Shown piece after piece: positions 1 to 5,170 of a DNA stretch of 5,249 bases. A program made the position numbers and the translations under genes. The stretch lies in contig JASJBQ010000328.1 in assembly GCA_030066455.1 (NCBI GenBank), positions 1-5,249 of the forward strand, in the 5' to 3' direction. The notes below the pieces were generated by a model. That model searched no databases. It was not told the DNA's origin and saw only the letters and a program-made list of their open reading frames with translations. Origin of the DNA: Desulfobacterales bacterium (lineage in GTDB: Bacteria > Desulfobacterota > Desulfobacteria > Desulfobacterales > UBA5852). Position 1 is the first letter of the stretch, and each line of letters starts with the position of its first letter.

Positions 1-321
1 CCGCCGGTGGTCGAGCAGATCGAAAAACAGCTCAACAAACTGATCAACGTGGTCAAGGTGCGGGATCTGACCCACCAGGCGTCGGTCATGCGGGAGATGG
101 CCCTGATCTGTGTCCGGGCCGCGCCCGAACATCGTGCCGAAATCCTGCGGATCGTCGACATCTTCCGCTGCAAGGTCATCGACGTCGGCCTGGAGCATTA
201 CATCATCGAAGTCACCGGCGACGAGGGCAAGATGACCGCCCTGCTCAATCTGCTGCGGCCCATGGGCATCAAAAAAATCGCCCGCACCGGTACGATCGCG
301 CTGCTGCGCGAGCCCAAATGA
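1..321 (+). CDS. ilvN: Acetolactate synthase small (regulatory) subunit, 5'-truncated by the window edge
   Basis: The reading frame is open from base 1 to a TGA at 319-321 and gives 106 residues. From memory of the IlvN/IlvH family (about 160 residues), the visible part begins near residue 55, so the N-terminal ACT domain, which holds much of the valine-binding site, is missing. The visible part contains the end of the ACT region (VEQIEKQLNKLINVVKV) and the whole C-terminal ALS small-subunit domain: REMALICVRA, then IVDIFRCKVIDV, then a glycine-containing EVTGDEGKMTALLNLLRP segment, ending in IARTGTIALLR. The subunit binds the catalytic subunit IlvB, raises its activity and confers feedback control in the cytoplasm. 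IlvB would be expected immediately to the left. The gene is in the same direction as ilvC, 85 nt upstream of it. Whether it should be called ilvN or ilvH cannot be decided here; the family assignment is secure. Confidence 0.95.
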   Translation, partial: PPVVEQIEKQLNKLINVVKVRDLTHQASVMREMALICVRAAPEHRAEILRIVDIFRCKVIDVGLEHYIIEVTGDEGKMTALLNLLRPMGIKKIARTGTIALLREPK

Positions 322-393
322 GCATTCCCGGCAGCCGCGCATCATCGTTTGGAAAAGAGCTTTATGGAACCGAATACGATTTTCAACCCACTT

Positions 394-399
394 GGAGGA
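394..399 (+). promoter_or_regulatory. Ribosome binding site of ilvC
   Basis: GGAGGA lies 7 nt before the ATG at 407. It decides the start: an in-frame TTG at 392 would overlap this Shine-Dalgarno sequence and add five residues (MEERP) that the family lacks, whereas the ATG at 407 gives the family-typical N-terminus MAQIDFGG. Confidence 0.88.
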
Positions 400-406
400 A
401 AGACCG

Positions 407-1465
407 ATGGCGCAGATTGATTTTGGAGGAGTCGTAGAGGAGGTCATCACCGCGGAAGAATTCACCCTGGACCAGGCCCGGGAACTGCTGGCCCAAGAGA
501 CCGTGGCCGTGCTGGGCTACGGCGTCCAGGGACCCGGCCAGGCCCTCAACATGCGCGACAACGGTGTCAGCGTCATCGTCGGCCAACGCGAAGGCGGCGC
601 CTCCTGGGAGCGGGCCCTGGCCGACGGTTTCGTACCGGGCGAGACGCTCTTTCCGGTCGAGGAGGCCGCACGGCGCGGCACGATCATTCAGTATCTGCTC
701 TCCGACGCCGGCCAGGCCGCCATGTGGCCCACGGTACGGGCCTGCCTCAACCCGGGGGATGCGCTTTACTTCTCCCACGGCTTTTCGGTGGTCTTCAACA
801 AGCAGACCGGCGTCGTCCCGCCGGAAGACGTGGACGTCATCCTGGTGGCCCCCAAGGGGTCAGGCACCACGGTGCGCCGCAACTTCCTGGACGGCAGCGG
901 CATCAACTCCAGTTTCGCCGTCTTCCAGGACCACACCGGACGCGCCCGCGAGCGCACCCTGGCCACGGGCATCGCCATCGGTTCCGGGTACCTCTTCCCC
1001 ACCACTTTCGAAAAAGAGGTCCACAGCGACCTGACCGGCGAGCGCGGCGTCCTTATGGGCTGCCTGGCCGGCGTCATGGAGGCGCAGTACAACCTGCTGC
1101 GCAAACACGGCCACAGCCCCAGCGAGGCGTTCAACGAAACGGTGGAGGAGCTCACCCAGAGTTTGATCCGACTGGTGGCCGAAAACGGCATGGACTGGAT
1201 GTTCGCCAATTGCAGCACCACGGCCCAGCGCGGTGCGCTGGACTGGGCCCCACGCTTCCGCGACGCCGTGGTCCCGGTGTTCGATCAGCTCTATGGGGCG
1301 GTGGTCTCGGGCCAGGAAACCCAGCGGGTCATGGAAGCCTGCAGCACGCCCGACTACCGCGAAAAACTCGAAACCGAACTGAACACCCTCGGCAATTCCG
1401 AGATGTGGCGCGCCGGTGCGGCGGTGCGCGCGCTGCGCCCTGAAAACCGGCGCAATCAACAGTAA
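407..1465 (+). CDS. ilvC: Ketol-acid reductoisomerase, fungal/Bacteroidota-like lineage
   Basis: A 352-residue cytoplasmic enzyme. It isomerises and reduces 2-acetolactate (valine/leucine branch) or 2-aceto-2-hydroxybutyrate (isoleucine branch) using Mg2+ and NAD(P)H. The N-terminal Rossmann domain has LGYGVQGPGQA at about 36-46. R61 and S66 lie in the loop after the second strand that normally contacts the cofactor phosphate, so NADPH use is likely but not certain. Catalytic candidates by motif: H124 (FSHGF), K150 (APKG), D208 and E212 (SDLTGERG), E244 and E248 (FNETVEEL), S270 (NCSTTAQRG). The C-terminus has one knotted helical domain, so this is the short class I form. From memory, the wording of the motifs (VQGPGQA, ALYFSHGF, STTAQRGALDW, PDYREKLE, ALRPEN) follows yeast Ilv5 and Bacteroides IlvC rather than the usual proteobacterial form, which has GYGSQGHAHA. 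No residue expected for catalysis is missing. It lies 34 nt before cimA and is probably cotranscribed with it. Confidence 0.97.
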   Translation: MAQIDFGGVVEEVITAEEFTLDQARELLAQETVAVLGYGVQGPGQALNMRDNGVSVIVGQREGGASWERALADGFVPGETLFPVEEAARRGTIIQYLLSDAGQAAMWPTVRACLNPGDALYFSHGFSVVFNKQTGVVPPEDVDVILVAPKGSGTTVRRNFLDGSGINSSFAVFQDHTGRARERTLATGIAIGSGYLFPTTFEKEVHSDLTGERGVLMGCLAGVMEAQYNLLRKHGHSPSEAFNETVEELTQSLIRLVAENGMDWMFANCSTTAQRGALDWAPRFRDAVVPVFDQLYGAVVSGQETQRVMEACSTPDYREKLETELNTLGNSEMWRAGAAVRALRPENRRNQQ

Positions 1466-1499
1466 CCCACGCACGCATCAGGCAGGAACGGAAGCCACT

Positions 1500-3122
1500 A
1501 TGGAGACCATGCAGATATACGACACCACCCTGAGGGACGGCACCCAGGGCGAGAACATCAGCTTTTCAGCCGACGAAAAACTGGCCATCGCCCGGCGTCT
1601 GGACGAGATGGGGGTGCACTACGTGGAAGGCGGATGGCCCGGCTCCAACCCGCGGGATATGCATTTCTTCGATCTGGCCCGGCGGGAAGCCTTCAATACC
1701 ACCCGGCTGGCGGCCTTTGGCGCTACCCGTCGACCCGGCGTCGCCGTGGAAGACGACGCCAACGTGAAGGCCCTGATCGCCAGCGGCGCACCGGCCGTGG
1801 CCATTTTCGGCAAGACCTGGGATCTGCACGTCACCCAGATCATGAACAACAGCCTGGCGGAAAACCTGGCCATGATCGACGACACCGTGCGCTACCTCAA
1901 ATCCCACGGGCGCGAGGTGATCTACGATGCCGAGCATTTCTTCGATGGTTTCCGCGCGGACGAGGCCTATGCCCTGAAAACGCTCGAAGCGGCGATGACG
2001 GCCGGCGCGGACTGGATCGTCCTGTGCGACACCAACGGCGGATCCATGGTCTACGACGTGGAAGCCGCCACCGGCCGGGTCAAAACCTTCATCGACCAGC
2101 TGGATCTCCCCCGCGCCCCGGGCATCGGCATCCACACCCACAACGACAGCGCCATGGCCGTGGCCAACGCGATCGTGGCGATCAGGGCCGGCGCCCGCAT
2201 GGTGCACGGTACGATCAACGGCTACGGGGAGCGCTGCGGCAACGCCGACCTGACGTCCCTGATCCCCATCCTCAAGCTCAAGATGGGGTATGACTGCATT
2301 TCCGATGCAAACCTGGCCCGACTCAAGAATCTCTCACGCTTCGTGAGCGAGACCGCCAACCAGGTCCCCCGAAGCAACCGGCCCTTCGTGGGCCGCAGCG
2401 CTTTTGCCCACAAGGGCGGGATTCACGTCAACGCCATCATGAAAAACCCGCGGGCCTACGAGCACACCAGCCCGGACACGGTGGGCAACCGTCGCCGCGT
2501 GCTGATTTCGGATCTGGCCGGCAAGAGCAACGTGGAGTACAAGGCCCAGGAACTGGGCGTGACCCTGGGCGGCAACGGTCACGACAGCCGTGCCATCGTG
2601 GACCGCATCAAGGCGCTGGAGGAGCAGGGCTACCAGTTCGACGTGGCCGACGGGTCGTTCAAGATCCTGGTGGAAAAATTCACCGAACAGTTCCGCCCGC
2701 TTTTCGATCTCGAATCCTTCCGCGTATCCATCGAGAAGAACAAGGATCGCCCCTGCTCGGCCCACGCCACCGTAAAGATCGGCGTCGGCGACAGCCAAGA
2801 GATCACGGCCGCCGAAGGCCAGGGCCCGGTGAGCGCGCTGGACAACGCCCTGCGCAAGGCCCTGGGACGCTTTTTCCCGGATCTGGACGGCATGCGTCTG
2901 GTGGACTTCAAGGTGCGCGTCATCGACGGCCGTGAAGGCACCGAAGCCCGCGTGCGGGTGCTGATCGAGTCCCGCGATCAGGACGAAGTCTGGAGCACCA
3001 TCGGCGTTTCGGAGGACATCATCGAGGCCAGCTGGCAGGCCCTGGCCGACAGTTTCCAATACAAGCTGGCCAAGGAACAAAAGACGCGCGCGGCCGACCG
3101 CAAGAAGGCTGCCGCGGGCTGA
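1500..3122 (+). CDS. cimA: (R)-citramalate synthase
   Basis: A 540-residue protein of the alpha-isopropylmalate/homocitrate synthase family. It condenses pyruvate and acetyl-CoA to (R)-citramalate, giving 2-oxobutyrate for isoleucine without threonine deaminase. The TIM-barrel domain starts with YDTTLRDGTQGEN: D8 is the metal ligand, with R12 and D13 nearby. Further sites are H212 and H214 (IHTHND) and GYGERCGN ending at N248. The linker region carries AFAHKGGIH at 301-309. The C-terminal LeuA-type dimerisation/regulatory domain spans about 400-522 (AAEGQGPVSALDNALRKAL), followed by a Lys/Ala-rich tail. The GGWPGSNP motif at 44-51, IFGKTWDLHV and EHFFDGF mark the long bacterial CimA subfamily, as in Geobacter (from memory), and separate it from LeuA, NifV and homocitrate synthase. 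Start choice: the frame is open upstream to an ATG at 1416 inside ilvC, but homology begins at METMQIYDTT. The ATG at 1500 has GGAAG at 1490-1494; the ATG at 1509 is a possible alternative. Isoleucine feedback through the C-terminal domain is expected from the family. Confidence 0.95.
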   Translation: METMQIYDTTLRDGTQGENISFSADEKLAIARRLDEMGVHYVEGGWPGSNPRDMHFFDLARREAFNTTRLAAFGATRRPGVAVEDDANVKALIASGAPAVAIFGKTWDLHVTQIMNNSLAENLAMIDDTVRYLKSHGREVIYDAEHFFDGFRADEAYALKTLEAAMTAGADWIVLCDTNGGSMVYDVEAATGRVKTFIDQLDLPRAPGIGIHTHNDSAMAVANAIVAIRAGARMVHGTINGYGERCGNADLTSLIPILKLKMGYDCISDANLARLKNLSRFVSETANQVPRSNRPFVGRSAFAHKGGIHVNAIMKNPRAYEHTSPDTVGNRRRVLISDLAGKSNVEYKAQELGVTLGGNGHDSRAIVDRIKALEEQGYQFDVADGSFKILVEKFTEQFRPLFDLESFRVSIEKNKDRPCSAHATVKIGVGDSQEITAAEGQGPVSALDNALRKALGRFFPDLDGMRLVDFKVRVIDGREGTEARVRVLIESRDQDEVWSTIGVSEDIIEASWQALADSFQYKLAKEQKTRAADRKKAAAG

Positions 3123-3192
3123 GGACAATTCCGGGCCTGCCGTCGGGCACCACCGCCGCCGCAGGCATCGATTCACACACAGGGGAAGCAAC

Positions 3193-3306
3193 ATGCAACC
3201 ATGGAAAGCTGGAAGGTTCAACGCCGCAGGGCATGATGACCATCGCGCCCTGCGGCCCATGCTCCGGGCCGGTGCGTCCACCCTTTTGCGCTGCTTGATT
3301 CGTTAA
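3193..3306 (+). CDS. Possible leader peptide of leuA, 37 codons
   Basis: An ATG at 3193 is preceded by AGGGGA (3181-3186) at a spacing of 6 nt, a good ribosome binding site. The 37-residue product starts MQPWKAGRF and ends STLLRCLIR before TAA. Its last seven codons are CTT TTG CGC TGC TTG ATT CGT: three Leu codons and one Ile codon, all of kinds used sparingly in the neighbouring genes, which favour CTG/CTC and ATC. This is the pattern expected if ribosomes slow there when leucine-charged tRNA is scarce. There is no long pure Leu run as in enteric leuL, and the sequence matches no family I know. It has no signal peptide or membrane segment. Two other short frames overlap it: an ATG at 3201 (11 codons) and an ATG at 3233 (21 codons, ending 3298). 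Neither has a comparable ribosome binding site. Confidence 0.35.
   Translation: MQPWKAGRFNAAGHDDHRALRPMLRAGASTLLRCLIR
3223..3256 (+). promoter_or_regulatory. Strong leader hairpin, perfect 10-bp stem
   Basis: GCCGCAGGGC (3223-3232) is perfectly complementary to GCCCTGCGGC (3247-3256), with a 14-nt loop. It lies inside the small ORF, so a translating ribosome would open it. There is no T-tract after the stem, so it is not an intrinsic terminator. Its 3' arm overlaps the 5' arm of the next hairpin (3253-3271), so the two cannot both form fully. Confidence 0.5.
3253..3271 (+). promoter_or_regulatory. Leader hairpin whose loop complements the leuA ribosome binding site
   Basis: CGGCCC (3253-3258) pairs with GGGCCG (3266-3271), leaving the 7-nt loop ATGCTCC (3259-3265). 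This loop is the exact reverse complement of GGAGCAT (3365-3371), which contains the core of the leuA Shine-Dalgarno sequence. A loop-to-SD pseudoknot could therefore mask leuA translation. The pairing is read directly from the sequence; the regulatory role is inferred. Confidence 0.4.
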
Positions 3307-3316
3307 ACCCCAACCG

Positions 3317-3357
3317 CTGCCTGCCGTGGGACCCGCACGACCCGCACCGGCAGGTGG
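3317..3357 (+). promoter_or_regulatory. Hairpin just upstream of the leuA ribosome binding site
   Basis: CCTGCCG (3320-3326) pairs perfectly with CGGCAGG (3348-3354). Two wobble pairs and one C-G pair extend the stem outward to 3317/3357. Its 3' arm ends 6 nt before the leuA Shine-Dalgarno sequence. The interior contains TGGGACC (3327-3333) and two near-identical 9-nt units, ACCCGCACG and ACCCGCACC (3331-3348). No T-tract follows, so it is not a terminator. It could position or insulate the leuA start region. Confidence 0.5.
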
Positions 3358-3363
3358 AGCCAC

Positions 3364-3368
3364 AGGAG
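3364..3368 (+). promoter_or_regulatory. Ribosome binding site of leuA
   Basis: AGGAG lies 6 nt before the ATG at 3375. It decides the start: an in-frame GTG at 3354 would add seven residues, sits in the 3' arm of a hairpin and has no Shine-Dalgarno sequence of its own. Confidence 0.85.
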
Positions 3369-3374
3369 CATCGT

Positions 3375-4925
3375 ATGAACGCCAACGACCCGAATCGCGT
3401 CATCATTTTTGATACCACCCTGCGCGACGGCGAGCAGTCGCCGGGCGCCAGCATGAATACGGCCGAGAAACTGCGCCTGGCCAAACAGCTTGAAAAGCTG
3501 GGCGTCGATGTGATCGAAGCCGGTTTTCCGGCGGCTTCGGACGGGGATTTCGAAGCCGTCTCCGCCATCGCCAAGGCCTTGCGCCGCGTCCAGGTCACCG
3601 GCCTGGCCCGCGCTTCCCGCCAGGATATCGACCGTGCCTGGGAGGCCGTCCAACACGCTGCCCACCCCCGCATTCACACCTTCATCGCCACTTCCGACAT
3701 CCATCTGGAATACAAGCTCAAGATGAGCCGGGAGGAAGTCGTGAAGGCGGCCGTGGAGGCGGTGCGCCACGCCAAAAGCTATACCGACAACGTCGAATTC
3801 TCGGCCGAGGACGGCTCCCGCAGCGACCGCGATTTTCTCTGCCAGGTCTTCGAGGCCGCCATCGCCGCCGGCGCCACCACGATCAACCTGCCGGACACGG
3901 TGGGCTATGCCGTGCCGGACGAATTCAGCGACATGGTGCGCTACATCCGGGAGAAGACCCCCAACATCGACCAGGCCGTCTTCAGCGTTCACTGCCACAA
4001 CGATCTGGGGCTGGCCACGGCCAACACGATCGCCGCCATCCAGGCCGGCGCCCGCCAGGCCGAGGTGACGATCAACGGCATCGGGGAGCGGGCCGGGAAC
4101 ACTTCGCTGGAAGAAATCGTCATGGCCCTGCACACCCGCAAGAATCACATGCAGCTCGACTGCGGTGTGCGGACCGAGCACATCCACGCCAGCAGCCGCC
4201 TGGTGAGCATGATCACCGGCATCATGGTCCAGCCCAACAAGGCCATCGTGGGGGCCAACGCCTTTGCCCACGAGGCCGGCATCCATCAGGACGGGATCCT
4301 GAAAAATCCGATGACCTACGAGATCATGCGCCCGGAGACGATCGGTCTGAGCCACAACAAGCTCGTGCTCGGCAAGCATTCGGGCCGCCATGCCCTGCAC
4401 GATCATCTCAAAGAGCTGGGCTACGAGCTGAGCGACGAGGAATTGAACACCGTGTTCAAGCAGTTCAAGGACCTGGCCGACAAGAAAAAGCACATCATGG
4501 ACGAGGACCTCGAAGTTCTGGTGACCGAGGAGTTTCTGCGCACCGCCGATGTCTTCCAGCTCCAATACCTGCACGTGACGGCCGGCACCACGGTGCTGCC
4601 CATGGCCAGCCTGGAGCTCAAGATCAACGACCGCCCGGCACGGGCGGCCGGCTACGGCAACGGTCCCATCGATGCGGCCTTCAACACCATCGCCAAACTG
4701 ACCGGCACCCGATCGGAACTGCTGCGCTTTACGGTCAGCGCCCTGAGCGGCGGCACCGACGCGCAGGGGGAAGTGACCGTGCGCCTGCGGGAAAACGGGC
4801 TGGTCGCCCTGGGCAAAGGCGCCGATCCCGACATCATTACGGCCAGCGCCAAGGCCTACCTCAACGGGCTGAACCGGCTGGAATACCTCAAAGCCAACCC
4901 GATCAAGGATCGGCAGGGTCTTTAA
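3375..4925 (+). CDS. leuA: 2-isopropylmalate synthase
   Basis: A 516-residue cytoplasmic enzyme. It condenses 2-oxoisovalerate with acetyl-CoA to 2-isopropylmalate, the committed step of leucine synthesis, and is normally feedback-inhibited by leucine. The TIM barrel opens with FDTTLRDGEQSPG at 12-24; D13 is the metal ligand, with R17 and D18 nearby. H206 and H208 (VHCHND) and N242 (GIGERAGN) complete the metal site. The linker carries FAHEAGIHQDG at 297-307 and LGKHSGRHA at 332-340. The C-terminal regulatory/dimerisation domain spans about 395-507, with GNGPIDAAFNTIAKL and a final ASAKAYLNGLNRL helix. Length and motifs fit the E. coli LeuA-like class (523 residues) rather than the short NifV or longer actinobacterial forms. 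It is paralogous to CimA immediately upstream, but GFPAAS at 50-55 replaces the GGWPGSN motif of CimA. Expression may be controlled by the unusual 252-nt upstream leader. Confidence 0.97.
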   Translation: MNANDPNRVIIFDTTLRDGEQSPGASMNTAEKLRLAKQLEKLGVDVIEAGFPAASDGDFEAVSAIAKALRRVQVTGLARASRQDIDRAWEAVQHAAHPRIHTFIATSDIHLEYKLKMSREEVVKAAVEAVRHAKSYTDNVEFSAEDGSRSDRDFLCQVFEAAIAAGATTINLPDTVGYAVPDEFSDMVRYIREKTPNIDQAVFSVHCHNDLGLATANTIAAIQAGARQAEVTINGIGERAGNTSLEEIVMALHTRKNHMQLDCGVRTEHIHASSRLVSMITGIMVQPNKAIVGANAFAHEAGIHQDGILKNPMTYEIMRPETIGLSHNKLVLGKHSGRHALHDHLKELGYELSDEELNTVFKQFKDLADKKKHIMDEDLEVLVTEEFLRTADVFQLQYLHVTAGTTVLPMASLELKINDRPARAAGYGNGPIDAAFNTIAKLTGTRSELLRFTVSALSGGTDAQGEVTVRLRENGLVALGKGADPDIITASAKAYLNGLNRLEYLKANPIKDRQGL

Positions 4926-4926
4926 C

Positions 4927-5071
4927 TGTGTCAGCCCAGAAACGGCATCTTTCGGCCCAGGTCGGCGTTCTCGCTCTTTTTAAATCCTCGACGTAGCCCG
5001 GCTACGCCTGTGGTTTCAAAATCGCTGCGGCCTTGACCTGAACCAAAATCTATCATTTCTGGGCGAACACA
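4927..5071. repeat. Large imperfect palindrome (REP/MITE-like intergenic repeat candidate)
   Basis: A single ungapped inverted repeat is centred on base 4999. Arms 4934-4998 and 5000-5064 match at 41 of 65 positions by hand count. Conserved blocks are GCCCAGAAA/TTTCTGGGC at the ends, CAGGTC/GACCTG inside, a T-run/A-run pair, and a perfect central palindrome CGTAGCC-C-GGCTACG (4992-5006). The symmetry continues outward through TGTGT/ACACA (4927-4931 and 5067-5071). It holds no gene. If transcribed from leuA it would fold into a very long hairpin ahead of the terminator. Such gapless symmetry suggests a mobile or dispersed palindromic element with diverged arms, but copy number cannot be seen here, and no transposase or target duplication is present. 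Confidence 0.75.
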
Positions 5072-5101
5072 AACGAACAGCAACATCCGCCCTGTAATGC
5101 C

Positions 5102-5136
5102 AAAAACTGGAGCAGCAAGGCTGCTCCAGCTTTTTT
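5102..5136. terminator. Bidirectional intrinsic terminator between leuA and a convergent gene
   Basis: CTGGAGCAGC (5107-5116) and GCTGCTCCAG (5120-5129) form a perfect 10-bp stem with an AAG loop. It is followed on the + strand by C and six T's (5131-5136) and preceded by five A's (5102-5106), which become a T-tract on the - strand. It therefore can end transcription of leuA on one side and of the - strand gene on the other, 41 nt past the latter's stop codon. Confidence 0.93.
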
Positions 5137-5170
5137 GTATTCCAAACCTCGTTCGCGACGTCGGCCGAAG

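Larger units (their letters stand above)
3123..3374 (+). promoter_or_regulatory. Putative leuA leader region between cimA and leuA
   Basis: This 252-nt gap is much longer than the other junctions in the operon (85 and 34 nt). It contains a small ORF (3193-3306), hairpins at 3135-3166, 3223-3256, 3253-3271 and 3317-3357, and a loop complementary to the leuA Shine-Dalgarno region. No convincing -35/-10 promoter pair was seen, and no strong T-tract follows any of the stems, so a classical intrinsic attenuator is not evident. Leader-type control of leuA, most simply at the level of translation, is inferred. The alternative is a plain intercistronic spacer with fortuitous GC-rich folding. Confidence 0.45.

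Noticed and set aside
724..1443. A 239-codon + strand frame within ilvC
   Set aside because: The translation is Arg/Pro/Gly/His-rich, as expected from a shifted frame of a GC-rich gene; ilvC itself covers the same bases with intact motifs.
1416..1499. N-terminal extension of cimA from an ATG at 1416
   Set aside because: It would overlap ilvC by 50 nt and add 28 residues with no family similarity. The conserved protein begins at the ATG at 1500.
2334..3281. A 315-codon open frame on the - strand opposite cimA and the leader
   Set aside because: Its product has no recognisable motif, and the + strand frame is unambiguous CimA. It is a shadow frame of high GC content.
3266..3288. Possible attenuator terminator: small stem GGTG/CACC followed by CTTTTG
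   Set aside because: The stem is only 4 bp and the T-run only four bases, inside the leader ORF and before its stop codon. It is too weak to call an intrinsic terminator.
3303..4574. A 423-codon open frame on the - strand opposite leuA
   Set aside because: It lies opposite a fully recognisable leuA and its translation is rich in His, Asp, Gly and Val without family motifs. This is typical of the antisense frame in GC-rich genes.
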